Made by a program: the position numbers and the translations under genes | Assembly (NCBI GenBank): GCA_002427045.1 | Contig: DIPO01000010.1 | Span: 1 to 11,094 of the forward strand | DNA from: Firmicutes bacterium UBA5486 | GTDB taxonomy: Bacteria > Bacillota > UBA4882 > UBA10575 | Direction of reading: 5' to 3' | Length of the DNA: 11,094 nucleotides | In this document: positions 1-7,073 of the stretch, piece after piece | Position numbering within the stretch: position 1 is the first letter of the stretch | Layout of the letters: each line of letters starts with the position of its first letter | Notes under the pieces: model-generated | Database searches by the model: none | What the model was told of the DNA's origin: nothing | Seen by the model: only the letters and a program-made list of their open reading frames with translations

Positions 1-31
1 GTTTTATGCAACGCTAGTGAATATAAATACA

Positions 32-2476
32 TTATCTGCTCACCTTCTGATTTATTATACTCAGCAGTAAATTACGGAGAAACCCCATATTGTTTTTATA
101 GTATAATTGACTCATTTCCAAGTTTCTGTTTTCAAAGAAATAAGAATCTCCCACAAATATTACTCTACCGCTACCTATACGTCTTTCCGCAATTAATGGT
201 TTGTCATCCCAAGTCTTACAGATAATATTCCATTCTCCATCTTGTTCTACCGCCAACGGCCACGCTGAAACAAATCTCAATCCTAAATTGGTATCATTTC
301 CTTCTAGACAGGAATAAGGGATATTTAAGATTTTAATCCCTATTCTTTTTGATATCTCGGTAATTTGCTCTTTATGCTCATACCCAGCGGAAATAAACAA
401 ATTACCCCCTTGTTCAACATAGCCTATTAAAGATTCCACTTCCCCCTTTAATAGCTTTTTATAAGGCCCTATTAAAAAGAAAATCTCTACACTATGATCT
501 TTAATAGCATTAAGATTAAAAGCAACATAAGGAAGAAATTTTTCTCTAATTAAGGTATTCTTCAATCCTCCAATCCCTCGATTTGTCCAGTCCCAATCGC
601 TATTATAATATACAGGGTAAAAATAGTTGTCGATACCTGCTCTTAAGCTTTCTGTTGTTTCCGGAAGATTGAAATAAGTATTTTTACTACTTATAACCAG
701 CGCCAGTGTTACAAATGTAAGCATTATCAATAAAGAAAACATAATAGCAGGTATTCTAGTATACTTTTTAATGCTTGTTTCATTTAAAGCATAAAGCAAA
801 GTTAATACTAAAAAGAGCAAGGGAAGTAATATTCTCCATCTATTTTTTTTATTGCTTAATAAGTAAGATAAATAGAGTCGAATGAAGGGGTAAGAAGTTG
901 AGAAGGGAGAGTTTTGAATAAATGAGGTATCACCAAAAACAATAATTTGACCCATTCCATAATCTCTTTTTGCTGCCAATACAAGATCACCAGTCCGTTC
1001 GTGAGTTTCATATATCCGGTCTCCTAAATAACCGGGCTCATTTTCAAGATCACCCATATCTGACCAGCCATATTCACCGATAATAAGAGGTACTGCCGGA
1101 TAGGTCGCTGTTAATGAAGCGCCTTGGACAATATTGGGTGAATACCTTTTATCTTTTAACATCCGATCCCACGTTAAATACGGACTACGTAAACAACCTC
1201 TCCATAAATACCTAAAATATATTGCCGTATCGAAATTAAAGCTTATCCCCAATTCTTTAGTTAGATTGAAATAATCATTATCTAACCCAAACATATGAGT
1301 ATGATCCCCTAAAAGTAATAACCGGCCACCCTTATTTATAAAAGATAATATTTTCTCTTTTTCAGTAGGCTCCATTTTTCCATGGGGATTAATCATTAAT
1401 AAAAGATCAGCAGCTTCCGGGCTAATTTTATTCCAATCAACACCTAACTGGATCTGGCACCCTAAATCTCTGAAATAATGAAAAATCATACCGAATAATC
1501 CGTTGTGCACACCATATACATCTTCACTAGGTATAGTCTCAAAATCCATTTTTGTATCATAGACATAGATGTGGGGATGATCGTAACTTGCAAAGTTCGC
1601 CGTCTTTATGTTCCCATACAATACGAACAATACAAGGGAGAAAATTAAAATTAAACCGTACTTACTATTTTTTTGTATAAACCGATAAAAACTATTTTCA
1701 TTGTTCACCAAATGACATTGTTCAGTAATTAATCCTTTATTCATTAATGTCGTAATAAAAAAGGCTACTGGGAATAAAAGCGAATGTCCATTCATAGGGA
1801 AAAAGTGCTTAGCCAGATAATAAAGATAGTAATTAAGCTCATATCCTTTTGGTACTTCAACAGCTATATATTTTGTTGAAAGCCAAAAGTATAGAATCTG
1901 AAGGATTATAAAACAAAAAATAGGTATTAAAAAACATAAAATTTTTCGCCAAAGATTAGTATTATAACTTGTTATTTGCGTAATAATAAAACTAATTATA
2001 ATAAGTAACCACCCTAATCCATAAGCAGAGGCAGAATAGTTAATCTCAAAAGGAGTAATTAATCTTAGTAATGAATTTATTCCACCTGCTATTCCCTGTT
2101 CGATATAATAAAAAGAGGGGAGATAATTCCTCAATAGAAGGTAAATAAAGAAAACCAATCCTACTCTAAATTCAACTGTTTTGTGCCAAATAAGGGGAAT
2201 AATTAAAACTAAACCGACACTAATCACAGCTATTGGTGAGCCAAACCCTAAAAGCACCAAAATAATGGTAGAAATAAGCTTAACCCAGAGCATCTTATTT
2301 TTTTCATTTAACAGCCATAAATCACTATTATAAATCAGATACAACAAAAGGAAAAATGCTCCGCAAACCCGGTTAAATGCAGAATAATATAAGCCCATCG
2401 CTTCTCCAAAAAGCAGGATGCTAAAAAAAAATAAAAAAGAACTAAGGGACTGTTCTAGATCTTTTTTTGTTATCAA
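32..2476 (-). CDS. Polytopic membrane protein with two DUF4350/GATase-like domains
   Basis: An 814-residue protein of unknown function. Residues about 10-290 hold many hydrophobic segments, roughly seven to nine membrane helices. Residues about 300-540 form a soluble domain: it starts DHPHIYVYDTKMDFE and contains the ADLLLMINPHG and GGRLLLLGDHTHMFG strands typical of DUF4350/ThuA-like, glutamine-amidotransferase-like folds. Two more helices (about 548-600) follow. A second, similar domain ends the protein (about 640-814), with GGNLFISAGYEH and a late GSGRVIFVGDSYFFEN strand. No amidotransferase catalytic triad is evident, so a binding or sensing role is more likely than catalysis; that is inference. 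The start is TTG, supported by AAAGGGG 11 nt upstream; the next in-frame Met is 27 residues in, inside a hydrophobic stretch. The gene stands apart from the helicase by 480 nt. The family assignment is from fold-like motifs only. Confidence 0.75.
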   Translation of the reverse strand: MITKKDLEQSLSSFLFFFSILLFGEAMGLYYSAFNRVCGAFFLLLYLIYNSDLWLLNEKNKMLWVKLISTIILVLLGFGSPIAVISVGLVLIIPLIWHKTVEFRVGLVFFIYLLLRNYLPSFYYIEQGIAGGINSLLRLITPFEINYSASAYGLGWLLIIISFIITQITSYNTNLWRKILCFLIPIFCFIILQILYFWLSTKYIAVEVPKGYELNYYLYYLAKHFFPMNGHSLLFPVAFFITTLMNKGLITEQCHLVNNENSFYRFIQKNSKYGLILIFSLVLFVLYGNIKTANFASYDHPHIYVYDTKMDFETIPSEDVYGVHNGLFGMIFHYFRDLGCQIQLGVDWNKISPEAADLLLMINPHGKMEPTEKEKILSFINKGGRLLLLGDHTHMFGLDNDYFNLTKELGISFNFDTAIYFRYLWRGCLRSPYLTWDRMLKDKRYSPNIVQGASLTATYPAVPLIIGEYGWSDMGDLENEPGYLGDRIYETHERTGDLVLAAKRDYGMGQIIVFGDTSFIQNSPFSTSYPFIRLYLSYLLSNKKNRWRILLPLLFLVLTLLYALNETSIKKYTRIPAIMFSLLIMLTFVTLALVISSKNTYFNLPETTESLRAGIDNYFYPVYYNSDWDWTNRGIGGLKNTLIREKFLPYVAFNLNAIKDHSVEIFFLIGPYKKLLKGEVESLIGYVEQGGNLFISAGYEHKEQITEISKRIGIKILNIPYSCLEGNDTNLGLRFVSAWPLAVEQDGEWNIICKTWDDKPLIAERRIGSGRVIFVGDSYFFENRNLEMSQLYYKNNMGFLRNLLLSIINQKVSR

Positions 2477-2850
2477 TCCAAAATTATCCCCTTTCTTGTA
2501 TTAAATACCTCTAATGGTAAATCTCTTTCTATACAATCTTAGTTATTCCTTCAATTTTGTAACATTTTGCCTAATTAATATGTTTGTTAGTTAGGAAATT
2601 TATAAATATACATGAGACCATGTTTTTTGTTGGTGAATTACTATTTGCATCCGCCAACTTATAAATGATTTCTGGATTTTAAACCGCACATCTCGCACCC
2701 TAAGCGAAAGTCAAGCTAAACCCGGTTTCTACAAAGTTGATAATAAATAGAAGTTCTAAATCAGGAAGGTACAAAAAGTAGGAGGGGTACCCAAAGGGCC
2801 AAAATAAAACAACTTTAATCCTGCCAATACCTTCCATATTATTACAAAGA
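2477..2850. other. Intergenic region without a gene
   Basis: No convincing reading frame on either strand. The part near the membrane-protein start is very AT-rich, as expected for its promoter, but I could not settle a -35/-10 pair. The stretch 2680-2800 is less AT-rich and holds short inverted pieces: AAACCCGGTTT around 2716, GGTACC near 2787, and an 8-bp inverted pair GGAAGGTA (2764-2771) / TACCTTCC (2828-2835). These could be remnants of a mobile element or a leader, but nothing is recognisable. Confidence 0.4.
2488..2494 (-). promoter_or_regulatory. Ribosome binding site that sets a TTG start
   Basis: AAAGGGG lies 11 nt before the TTG at 2476-2474. No ATG or GTG is placed suitably after it, so it decides the start of the large membrane protein. 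Confidence 0.5.
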
Positions 2851-2881
2851 AAGCCCTAGGCTTTTAGAAAACCTAGGGCTT
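2851..2881. terminator. Bidirectional rho-independent terminator
   Basis: A perfect 10-bp stem, AAGCCCTAGG (2851-2860) with CCTAGGGCTT (2872-2881), closes an 11-nt loop. T-rich tracts follow on both strands (TTTTAT on plus; TTTCTTTG on minus). It lies 78 nt after the helicase stop codon, so it most likely ends that transcript. Confidence 0.85.
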
Positions 2882-2958
2882 TTATATGTCATCAATATCT
2901 CATAAGAGAAACCGAAGGGAAAAAGGTGTACAAACCCTCACGGTTTCAACTATTGATC

Positions 2959-4575
2959 CTATCTGGAGTGGGCTTTCTCGACATTAATTCTCCGGCCATT
3001 CATATGATAATCCTTCATTACTGTAATTACTTCCGGTGCATATTCATGGGGAACTTCCGCAAAGGCAAATCGATCATAGATATTAATATCACCAATCAAC
3101 TTTTTCGGAAGACTAGTCTTAGCTACAAATCCGTCAATAATATGCTTAGGTTGAATTTTAAGATCACGGCCCGCATTAATGAAAAGCCGGACCATTCCCT
3201 TATTTGCATTGCTATTCGCCGTTTCATTACAACCCTTAACCTGTCTTCCTTGATTTCCAGTAGATTCCATTAATATCTTTAATAAGGCGGCCGCGATCTT
3301 TAAATTAGTTTGACCTTTTTCCTTCTCGTAATCAACACCTGAATCGCTCAACATCTTCTCTATAGACCGCATCTGTTCATTTAGTTGGTCAGTAGAAATA
3401 AGGGTTTTTACCTTCTCCAATATATTATTTACCTTTTTTGCCTCTATATCTACTGATGTGGGAGGCTTCTTCGGTAATATCGGTGCTTTCGTGTATCTTT
3501 GGATCTTTTTTAACCGATGTATTTCTCGACCGGAAACAAAGGTAAAAGCTTTTCCAGACCTGCCCGCCCTGCCGGTCCGTCCTACCCGATGAACATAGTA
3601 CTCTTCATCAACAGGCAAATCATAATTGAAAACAGCCTCAATATTATCTACATCAATCCCACGCGCAGCCACATCAGTGGCGATTAAGATATCTATATTT
3701 CCTCTCCGGAAGGTATCCATTACCCTATCCCGCTGAGCCTGTCTTAAATCGCCATGAAGTGCTTCCACCCGATAACCTCTGGATTGAAGAGCCGAAGTCA
3801 AGTTCTTAACCTTCCTTTTGGTATTGCAAAAAACCAGTGATAATCTAATATTATAAACATCAATAAGTCTAGATAACACCTCCGGTTTAGCGGAGTTTTT
3901 AACTTCTAAGTAAAACTGGTCAATACTCGGAACCGTTAATTCCTCACGGACTACTTGGATCAAGATCGGTTCTTTTTGATATTTCACTGTCAGCTCTCTG
4001 ATCTCTTTTGGCATCGTGGCTGAGAAGAAAAGAGTTTGCCTTTGGGTTGGTATCTGTTTCAAGATGGTATCAATATCTTCCCGGAAACCCATATTCAACA
4101 TCTCATCTGCTTCATCAAGAATAATCATTCTTAAATTCCGAAAATTCAGTGTGCCTCGTCGCATATGATCCATTACCCGTCCAGGGGTACCGATAATTAT
4201 CTGGGGATGCTGCCTCAAAGCAGTTATTTGGCGTCCAATCGGCTCCCCCCCATAGATAGCCAATATTTTTATACCTTTTTTGTATTTGGCAACGCTTTTT
4301 AATTCTTTCGTCGTTTGGATAGCCAATTCCCTGGTCGGACAGAGAACTAAGGTTTGAATATTTCCATTCTCCGCGTCAATCTTTTCAATCGCAGGTATCC
4401 CAAAAGCACAAGTTTTACCCGTACCAGTTTGAGCCTGACCAATAATATCGTTTCCCTTTAAAATATGGGGAATGGATTGAAATTGAATAGGAGTGGGTTT
4501 TTCAAAACCTCTCTCAGCTAGGGCTTTTTTTACTTCTTCCGATAGATTTAAGTCTTTAAAGACAAAGTTTTTCAT
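2959..4575 (-). CDS. DEAD-box ATP-dependent RNA helicase (DeaD/CshA/DbpA type)
   Basis: A 538-residue cytoplasmic RNA helicase that uses ATP to unwind short RNA duplexes, in ribosome assembly, RNA decay or cold adaptation. All core motifs are intact: Q motif FEKPTPIQ (24-31), Walker A AQTGTGKT (48-55), PTRELAIQ (80-87), TPGRVMDH (130-137), DEAD (154-157), SAT (185-187), VFCNTKRK (248-255), IATDVAARGIDV (298-309) and HRVGRTGRAGRSG (329-341). After a charged linker, residues about 457-535 match a DbpA-type RNA-binding domain (GMVRLFINAGRDLKIQPKHI at its start), the domain that in DbpA/YxiN targets 23S rRNA; such tails also occur in DeaD/CshA-type proteins, so the paralogue is not settled. The ATG is preceded by AAAGGA at 8 nt. 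A long noncoding leader region with a palindromic element lies upstream, and such helicases are often controlled through their leaders. Confidence 0.97.
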   Translation of the reverse strand: MKNFVFKDLNLSEEVKKALAERGFEKPTPIQFQSIPHILKGNDIIGQAQTGTGKTCAFGIPAIEKIDAENGNIQTLVLCPTRELAIQTTKELKSVAKYKKGIKILAIYGGEPIGRQITALRQHPQIIIGTPGRVMDHMRRGTLNFRNLRMIILDEADEMLNMGFREDIDTILKQIPTQRQTLFFSATMPKEIRELTVKYQKEPILIQVVREELTVPSIDQFYLEVKNSAKPEVLSRLIDVYNIRLSLVFCNTKRKVKNLTSALQSRGYRVEALHGDLRQAQRDRVMDTFRRGNIDILIATDVAARGIDVDNIEAVFNYDLPVDEEYYVHRVGRTGRAGRSGKAFTFVSGREIHRLKKIQRYTKAPILPKKPPTSVDIEAKKVNNILEKVKTLISTDQLNEQMRSIEKMLSDSGVDYEKEKGQTNLKIAAALLKILMESTGNQGRQVKGCNETANSNANKGMVRLFINAGRDLKIQPKHIIDGFVAKTSLPKKLIGDINIYDRFAFAEVPHEYAPEVITVMKDYHMNGRRINVEKAHSR

Positions 4576-4639
4576 TAATTAATCCTTTACATTATATTTT
4601 CAGTAACAAATAGCCCAGCAAAGTTTGGATACTAATATC

Positions 4640-4750
4640 TTAGGGAATTGCTAATTCAACTATTTTAAATTTGACCACAATATAAGCGACTACTTTAAGT
4701 CGAGGTGGCAATCAATATTTTGTGGTTAAATCTTTAATTAGACAATTAGG
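4640..4750. repeat. Palindromic MITE/REP-like element, copy A
   Basis: About 110 nt. Its left arm, TTAGGGAATTGCTAATTC, aligns with the left arm of copy B at 10737 with one substitution and one 1-nt gap. Both continue into a shared (A/G)ACCACAATATA block. Inside copy A the block GACCACAATAT is mirrored by ATATTTTGTGGTT (4715-4727), so the element can fold into one long hairpin with a small inner hairpin CGACT/AGTCG. The right end (TAATTAGACAATTAGG) is degenerate relative to copy B. It lies 65 nt upstream of the helicase start. No transposase is encoded. Confidence 0.55.
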
Positions 4751-4827
4751 CCATTTCTTAATCTAATTAACCAAATAGGGACAATTGAGTATGATTTTCC
4801 GGTTTCTGGTATAAATCAGACTAGGGG

Positions 4828-4871
4828 GAAAGTGATAAATTTCTAGGCAAATAACCACTATCATCACTTTC
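4828..4871. repeat. Inverted repeat, 9-bp perfect arms
   Basis: GAAAGTGAT (4828-4836) pairs with ATCACTTTC (4863-4871) across 26 nt. No T-tract follows on either strand, so it is not a terminator. It could be an operator or part of a decayed element; the role is unknown. Confidence 0.35.
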
Positions 4872-5184
4872 GTGGCAGAAATGCGGTACGAAAAAGGGGG
4901 AGTAAATTCACTATATCATGAGTGACCACTTTTTTATTACGCTTTTAACTGCATTCCAAAAAACCTCACATCAACGGCGATTATTTTTACCGTTGAAAGA
5001 CTTTCACAATTTCACAATTAAGCCGTCAATGAATTAACCATAAAAACAGAATGGCACGACTATTAAAGAAATCATAAAACTCCAAGAGCCATTTTAAACT
5101 GATTACTCATATTATACGCGTTTTTCTCAAGAATAGCAATCTATCAATATTAGCAATTTTTAAACAATTAATTCTGCAGGTAGT

Positions 5185-5214
5185 GTTTCAATCCCTCATA
5201 GGTAGACTAAAAAC
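5185..5214 (-). CRISPR. Solitary CRISPR repeat (type I-B-like)
   Basis: A complete 30-nt repeat reading GTTTCAATCCCTCATAG at its left end and GACTAAAAAC at its right end on the plus strand. On the minus strand it reads GTTTTTAG...ATTGAAAC, the orientation in which type I-B repeats are transcribed, with ATTGAAAC as the usual 5' crRNA handle. Its first 17 nt match the repeat at the right edge of the window at 16 of 17 positions (C for T at position 9). No second repeat is found one repeat-plus-spacer unit away on either side. It is either the last trace of an array, or a free-standing repeat unit as in crRNA-like regulators or RNA anti-CRISPRs. The identity as a repeat is strong; the role is open. 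Confidence 0.8.
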
Positions 5215-5280
5215 TCCGTAAATACTGCGCGGATGATCGACACTCTTCGAAGGCATCTTTACTAGTTGTTCACGCCGACA

Positions 5281-5309
5281 ACCCTAGTATCGCGAAGTAA
5301 TTAAGTCAA
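5281..5309 (-). promoter_or_regulatory. Possible weak promoter facing the solitary CRISPR repeat
   Basis: On the minus strand TTGACT (5304-5309) is followed after 17 nt by TAGGGT (5281-5286). The -35 is five of six to consensus, the -10 only three of six. A transcript from here would cross the solitary repeat about 60 nt later. A chance match is quite possible. Confidence 0.2.
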
Positions 5310-5354
5310 AGTCGGGTGAATCAACTTGGGCTATTTTCTAAGTAGTCGCCCACC

Positions 5355-5410
5355 CCGGCAAAGCTGGGGTAAGCAAAAGGATGAAAATTGAACTTTCATC
5401 TAAAGCTTAC
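5355..5410. repeat. Two tandem hairpins downstream of the lgt-like gene
   Basis: The first hairpin pairs CCCCGGC with GCTGGGG (5354-5360, 5363-5369; one G-T pair). The second is a two-part stem: GTAAGC (5369-5374) with GCTTAC (5405-5410), and GATGAAA (5380-5386) with TTTCATC (5394-5400). On the minus strand they come 45-100 nt after the lgt-like stop codon. Neither is followed by a clear T-tract, so termination is possible but not shown. Confidence 0.4.
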
Positions 5411-5454
5411 AAAGGCGGTCATTCATACGAGCGACGAGTATCGAGCTGCATTTT

Positions 5455-6216
5455 CTAAGTAGTTGTTTTATTTTCCCCTTCCCTGTATTTTATCAACATT
5501 AAGACTCCAATCGTAACAAAAAAGACACTGATAAACTGGGAAGGATACAAATCTATTCCTTTAATCAAAATCCCTCGATTATCCCCTCTCAAGAATTCAA
5601 GGATAAATCTGAAACTACCATAAGAAAAAAAATAAACGGCGGTTCTTGTAGTAAATGGTATCACCTTGACCAAAGCCCAAAAAAGAACAAGTAAAAATAC
5701 CGCTTCGTAGAGCTGTGTAGGATGCACGGCAACATCCGGACCATACCTTAAACTCGCCATACTACCTTCCGGAAAAACAACTCCAAAAATAGAATCAGTT
5801 GGTCTACCATAACAGCATCCTCCAAAAAAGCAACCAATTCTTCCAAAAAAATGGCCTATAACTAATGAAGGTGTTACAAGATTGAGAACTTTGGAAATGG
5901 GCAATTCTAAAAAAGCCGATGAAATTAGAAGAGTTAATCCTCCGGTTATTAAACCTCCATAATAAGTAAACCCACCCTCAAGAATACTACTAATCCTATC
6001 TCTATGGAAATAACAATCAACTAAACGAGCGCCAACTATAGAAAATAATAAAGCAATTATAACAGATATAATAATTTTATCTCTGGATCTATATTGAATA
6101 CTATTTTTTTTAAATTCCGTTTCTAAATAAATAAGCCCCGCAATTAAAGAAATACCACACATAAGATTATAAACAGGAATTATACAATGCTCGTTAATTA
6201 TGATCTGTCTTAGCAT
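5455..6216 (-). CDS. Prolipoprotein diacylglyceryl transferase family protein (Lgt-like, Cys-rich variant)
   Basis: A 253-residue polytopic membrane protein of the Lgt family, which moves diacylglycerol from phosphatidylglycerol to the lipobox cysteine of prolipoproteins. Family marks are GARLVD (62-67), GGFTYYGGLITG (81-92), GRIGCFFGGCCYG (125-137) and HPTQLYE (165-171), with about seven hydrophobic segments. The signature is unusual: canonical Lgt has G-R-x-G-N-F-x-N-x-E-x-x-G, while here the Asn and Glu positions are replaced and three cysteines appear (129, 134, 135). This variant may be a divergent Lgt or a paralogue with another acceptor. The ATG has AAGGTGAT just upstream. It follows a small membrane-protein gene by 58 nt with a hairpin between them, so they may be cotranscribed with attenuation. 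Confidence 0.8.
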   Translation of the reverse strand: MLRQIIINEHCIIPVYNLMCGISLIAGLIYLETEFKKNSIQYRSRDKIIISVIIALLFSIVGARLVDCYFHRDRISSILEGGFTYYGGLITGGLTLLISSAFLELPISKVLNLVTPSLVIGHFFGRIGCFFGGCCYGRPTDSIFGVVFPEGSMASLRYGPDVAVHPTQLYEAVFLLVLFWALVKVIPFTTRTAVYFFSYGSFRFILEFLRGDNRGILIKGIDLYPSQFISVFFVTIGVLMLIKYREGENKTTT

Positions 6217-6246
6217 ATGATCACCTTAAATCATTGATATATAACT

Positions 6247-6269
6247 GAAGCGCCATTATAAGGCGCCTC
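6247..6269. terminator. Hairpin between small membrane protein and lgt-like gene
   Basis: GAAGCGCC (6247-6254) pairs with GGCGCCTC (6262-6269) over a 7-nt loop, eight pairs with one G-T. The T-rich tract (AATTTTT) is on the plus side; on the minus strand only AGTTATATAT follows. For the minus-strand genes it may be a weak or partial terminator between the two genes. Confidence 0.5.
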
Positions 6270-6274
6270 AATTT

Positions 6275-6652
6275 TTAACTTAAAGTTTCAATTACTTCGG
6301 TTTTTTGGTTTATGGATAAAATTCCTCCCAACAAAAACAAAATCAAAACCGCTAATCCCAATAAATTTCCGGTAATCACATTGAACACGTAGGGTATTGC
6401 GCAAATAATCATGACAATACCGGCCTTTTTTGGGAATTTCCTCGATTGTATTCCCGCCACCAATCCAACAACCGGCGCAATAAGAAACAATACCGACAGA
6501 ATACTAAAAAATCCTCCTCCACCATTTCCTGCATAAACACCTGCTGTTATCCCAGTGCAAAGGCTTGTGCATATAGCGTTCGGTAGTCCTAGTACACCTC
6601 CAATAATTCCTAAAATCATCGGCGTCAATGATGTCCCTCTTACTTCCGACAT
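6275..6652 (-). CDS. Small four-helix membrane protein, DUF4064/DUF4190-like
   Basis: A 125-residue hydrophobic protein with about four membrane segments: residues about 11-32, 46-66, 76-94 and 96-113. A glycine-rich loop (GNGGGGFF) lies between the first two, and a short KKA basic turn precedes the third. The arrangement, beginning TPMILGIIGGVLGL, resembles small DUF4064/DUF4190-type membrane proteins, whose function is unknown; the match is by pattern only. The start is well set: ATG preceded by AAGGAGGAG at the best spacing. It is probably the first gene of a pair with the lgt-like gene downstream. Confidence 0.75.
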   Translation of the reverse strand: MSEVRGTSLTPMILGIIGGVLGLPNAICTSLCTGITAGVYAGNGGGGFFSILSVLFLIAPVVGLVAGIQSRKFPKKAGIVMIICAIPYVFNVITGNLLGLAVLILFLLGGILSINQKTEVIETLS

Positions 6653-6845
6653 TTAGTCTCCTCCTTATATAATTTTAATATTAATGATATAACCGTATAT
6701 TAGACACAAAATTTGCATTTCCTCTATTATTAGGTTATTTTTTAGTATAAAAAATAATTACTGTTTTTAATCTTAATAGTGCTTGGAAATAACTTCGTTT
6801 ATTGTTGATTTATTCTTGGTGTACCGACCAGGATCTTAGGCAATC
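6653..6845. other. AT-rich intergenic region
   Basis: Apart from the AAGGAGGAG site for the small membrane protein I see no gene. It probably holds that gene's promoter; no pair of boxes is convincing. Confidence 0.3.
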
Positions 6846-6979
6846 ATGGATTTCAGTCATGCTTACGAAACGTTCTTCAACACCGTTAGAAGTCATACCA
6901 CTGTGGATATCTGTCTCCACAAGAGTACAAAGAGCATTATTATTCCCAACTAAAAGGTGCTTTGGCAAATGCTTTGTAA
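6846..6979 (+). pseudogene. IS3-family transposase (OrfB) C-terminal remnant, frameshifted
   Basis: One plus-strand frame reads MDFSHAYETFFNTVRSHTT. A +1 or -2 shift then continues GYLSPQEYKEHYYSQ and runs to a stop at 6977-6979. Joined, this has the layout of the end of IS3-type DDE integrases: a YxxFYNxxRxHxxxGYxSPxEY pattern after the catalytic Glu region. The piece just upstream (TDQ-like, about 6824-6835) may be the leftover of the second Asp motif, joined by deletion. The catalytic core is missing. It is the only plus-strand coding trace here and lies next to a truncated YD-repeat gene, which fits insertion-driven decay. Recognition is by pattern; a short match could be misleading. Confidence 0.45.
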
Positions 6980-7040
6980 CGAGGATTTGTCCCAGTTTAT
7001 GTTGTGCTTTTTATTGACATAATACCACTACTGGATTAGT

Positions 7041-7073
7041 AAAGAAAGAAACCTCCGTCTGTTTTTACGGAGG
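7041..7073 (-). terminator. Rho-independent terminator after the YD-repeat remnant
   Basis: CCTCCGT (7052-7058) pairs with ACGGAGG (7067-7073) over an 8-nt loop. On the minus strand the stem is followed by TTTCTTTCTTT. The reading frame of the YD-repeat remnant ends inside the stem. Confidence 0.75.

Larger units (their letters stand above)
4576..5454. other. 880-nt noncoding island between helicase and lgt-like gene
   Basis: No plausible gene in six frames. From left to right it holds: a palindromic MITE-like element (4640-4750); a 9-bp inverted pair TTAATTAGA/TCTAATTAA (4734-4742, 4762-4770); a 9-bp inverted pair GAAAGTGAT/ATCACTTTC (4828-4836, 4863-4871); a 7-bp hairpin TCAACGG/CCGTTGA (4971-4977, 4990-4996); a tandem TTTCACAA doublet (5002-5017); one complete CRISPR repeat (5185-5214); and two adjacent hairpins within a 14-bp direct repeat (5333-5463). 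The density of small palindromes suggests repeated insertion events or a structured RNA region. Confidence 0.6.

Noticed and set aside
2926..3273. Plus-strand open frame of 115 codons
   Set aside because: It lies opposite the RNA-binding tail of the DEAD-box helicase, has no ribosome binding site and no family features.
5120..5149. Possible second degenerate CRISPR repeat 35 nt from the solitary one
   Set aside because: GTTT and ATAG fall at the right places, but only about 11 of 30 positions agree and the CTAAAAAC end, which terminal repeats usually keep, is missing.
6285..6294. GTTTCAATTA, like the start of the CRISPR repeat
   Set aside because: It encodes the last residues of the small membrane protein, and the match stops after nine bases.
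6802..7017. Plus-strand open frame of 71 codons starting MLIYSWCTDQDL
   Set aside because: The frame is out of phase with the transposase-like reading of the same bases (YETFFNTVRSH, then GYLSPQEY). No binding site, odd composition.
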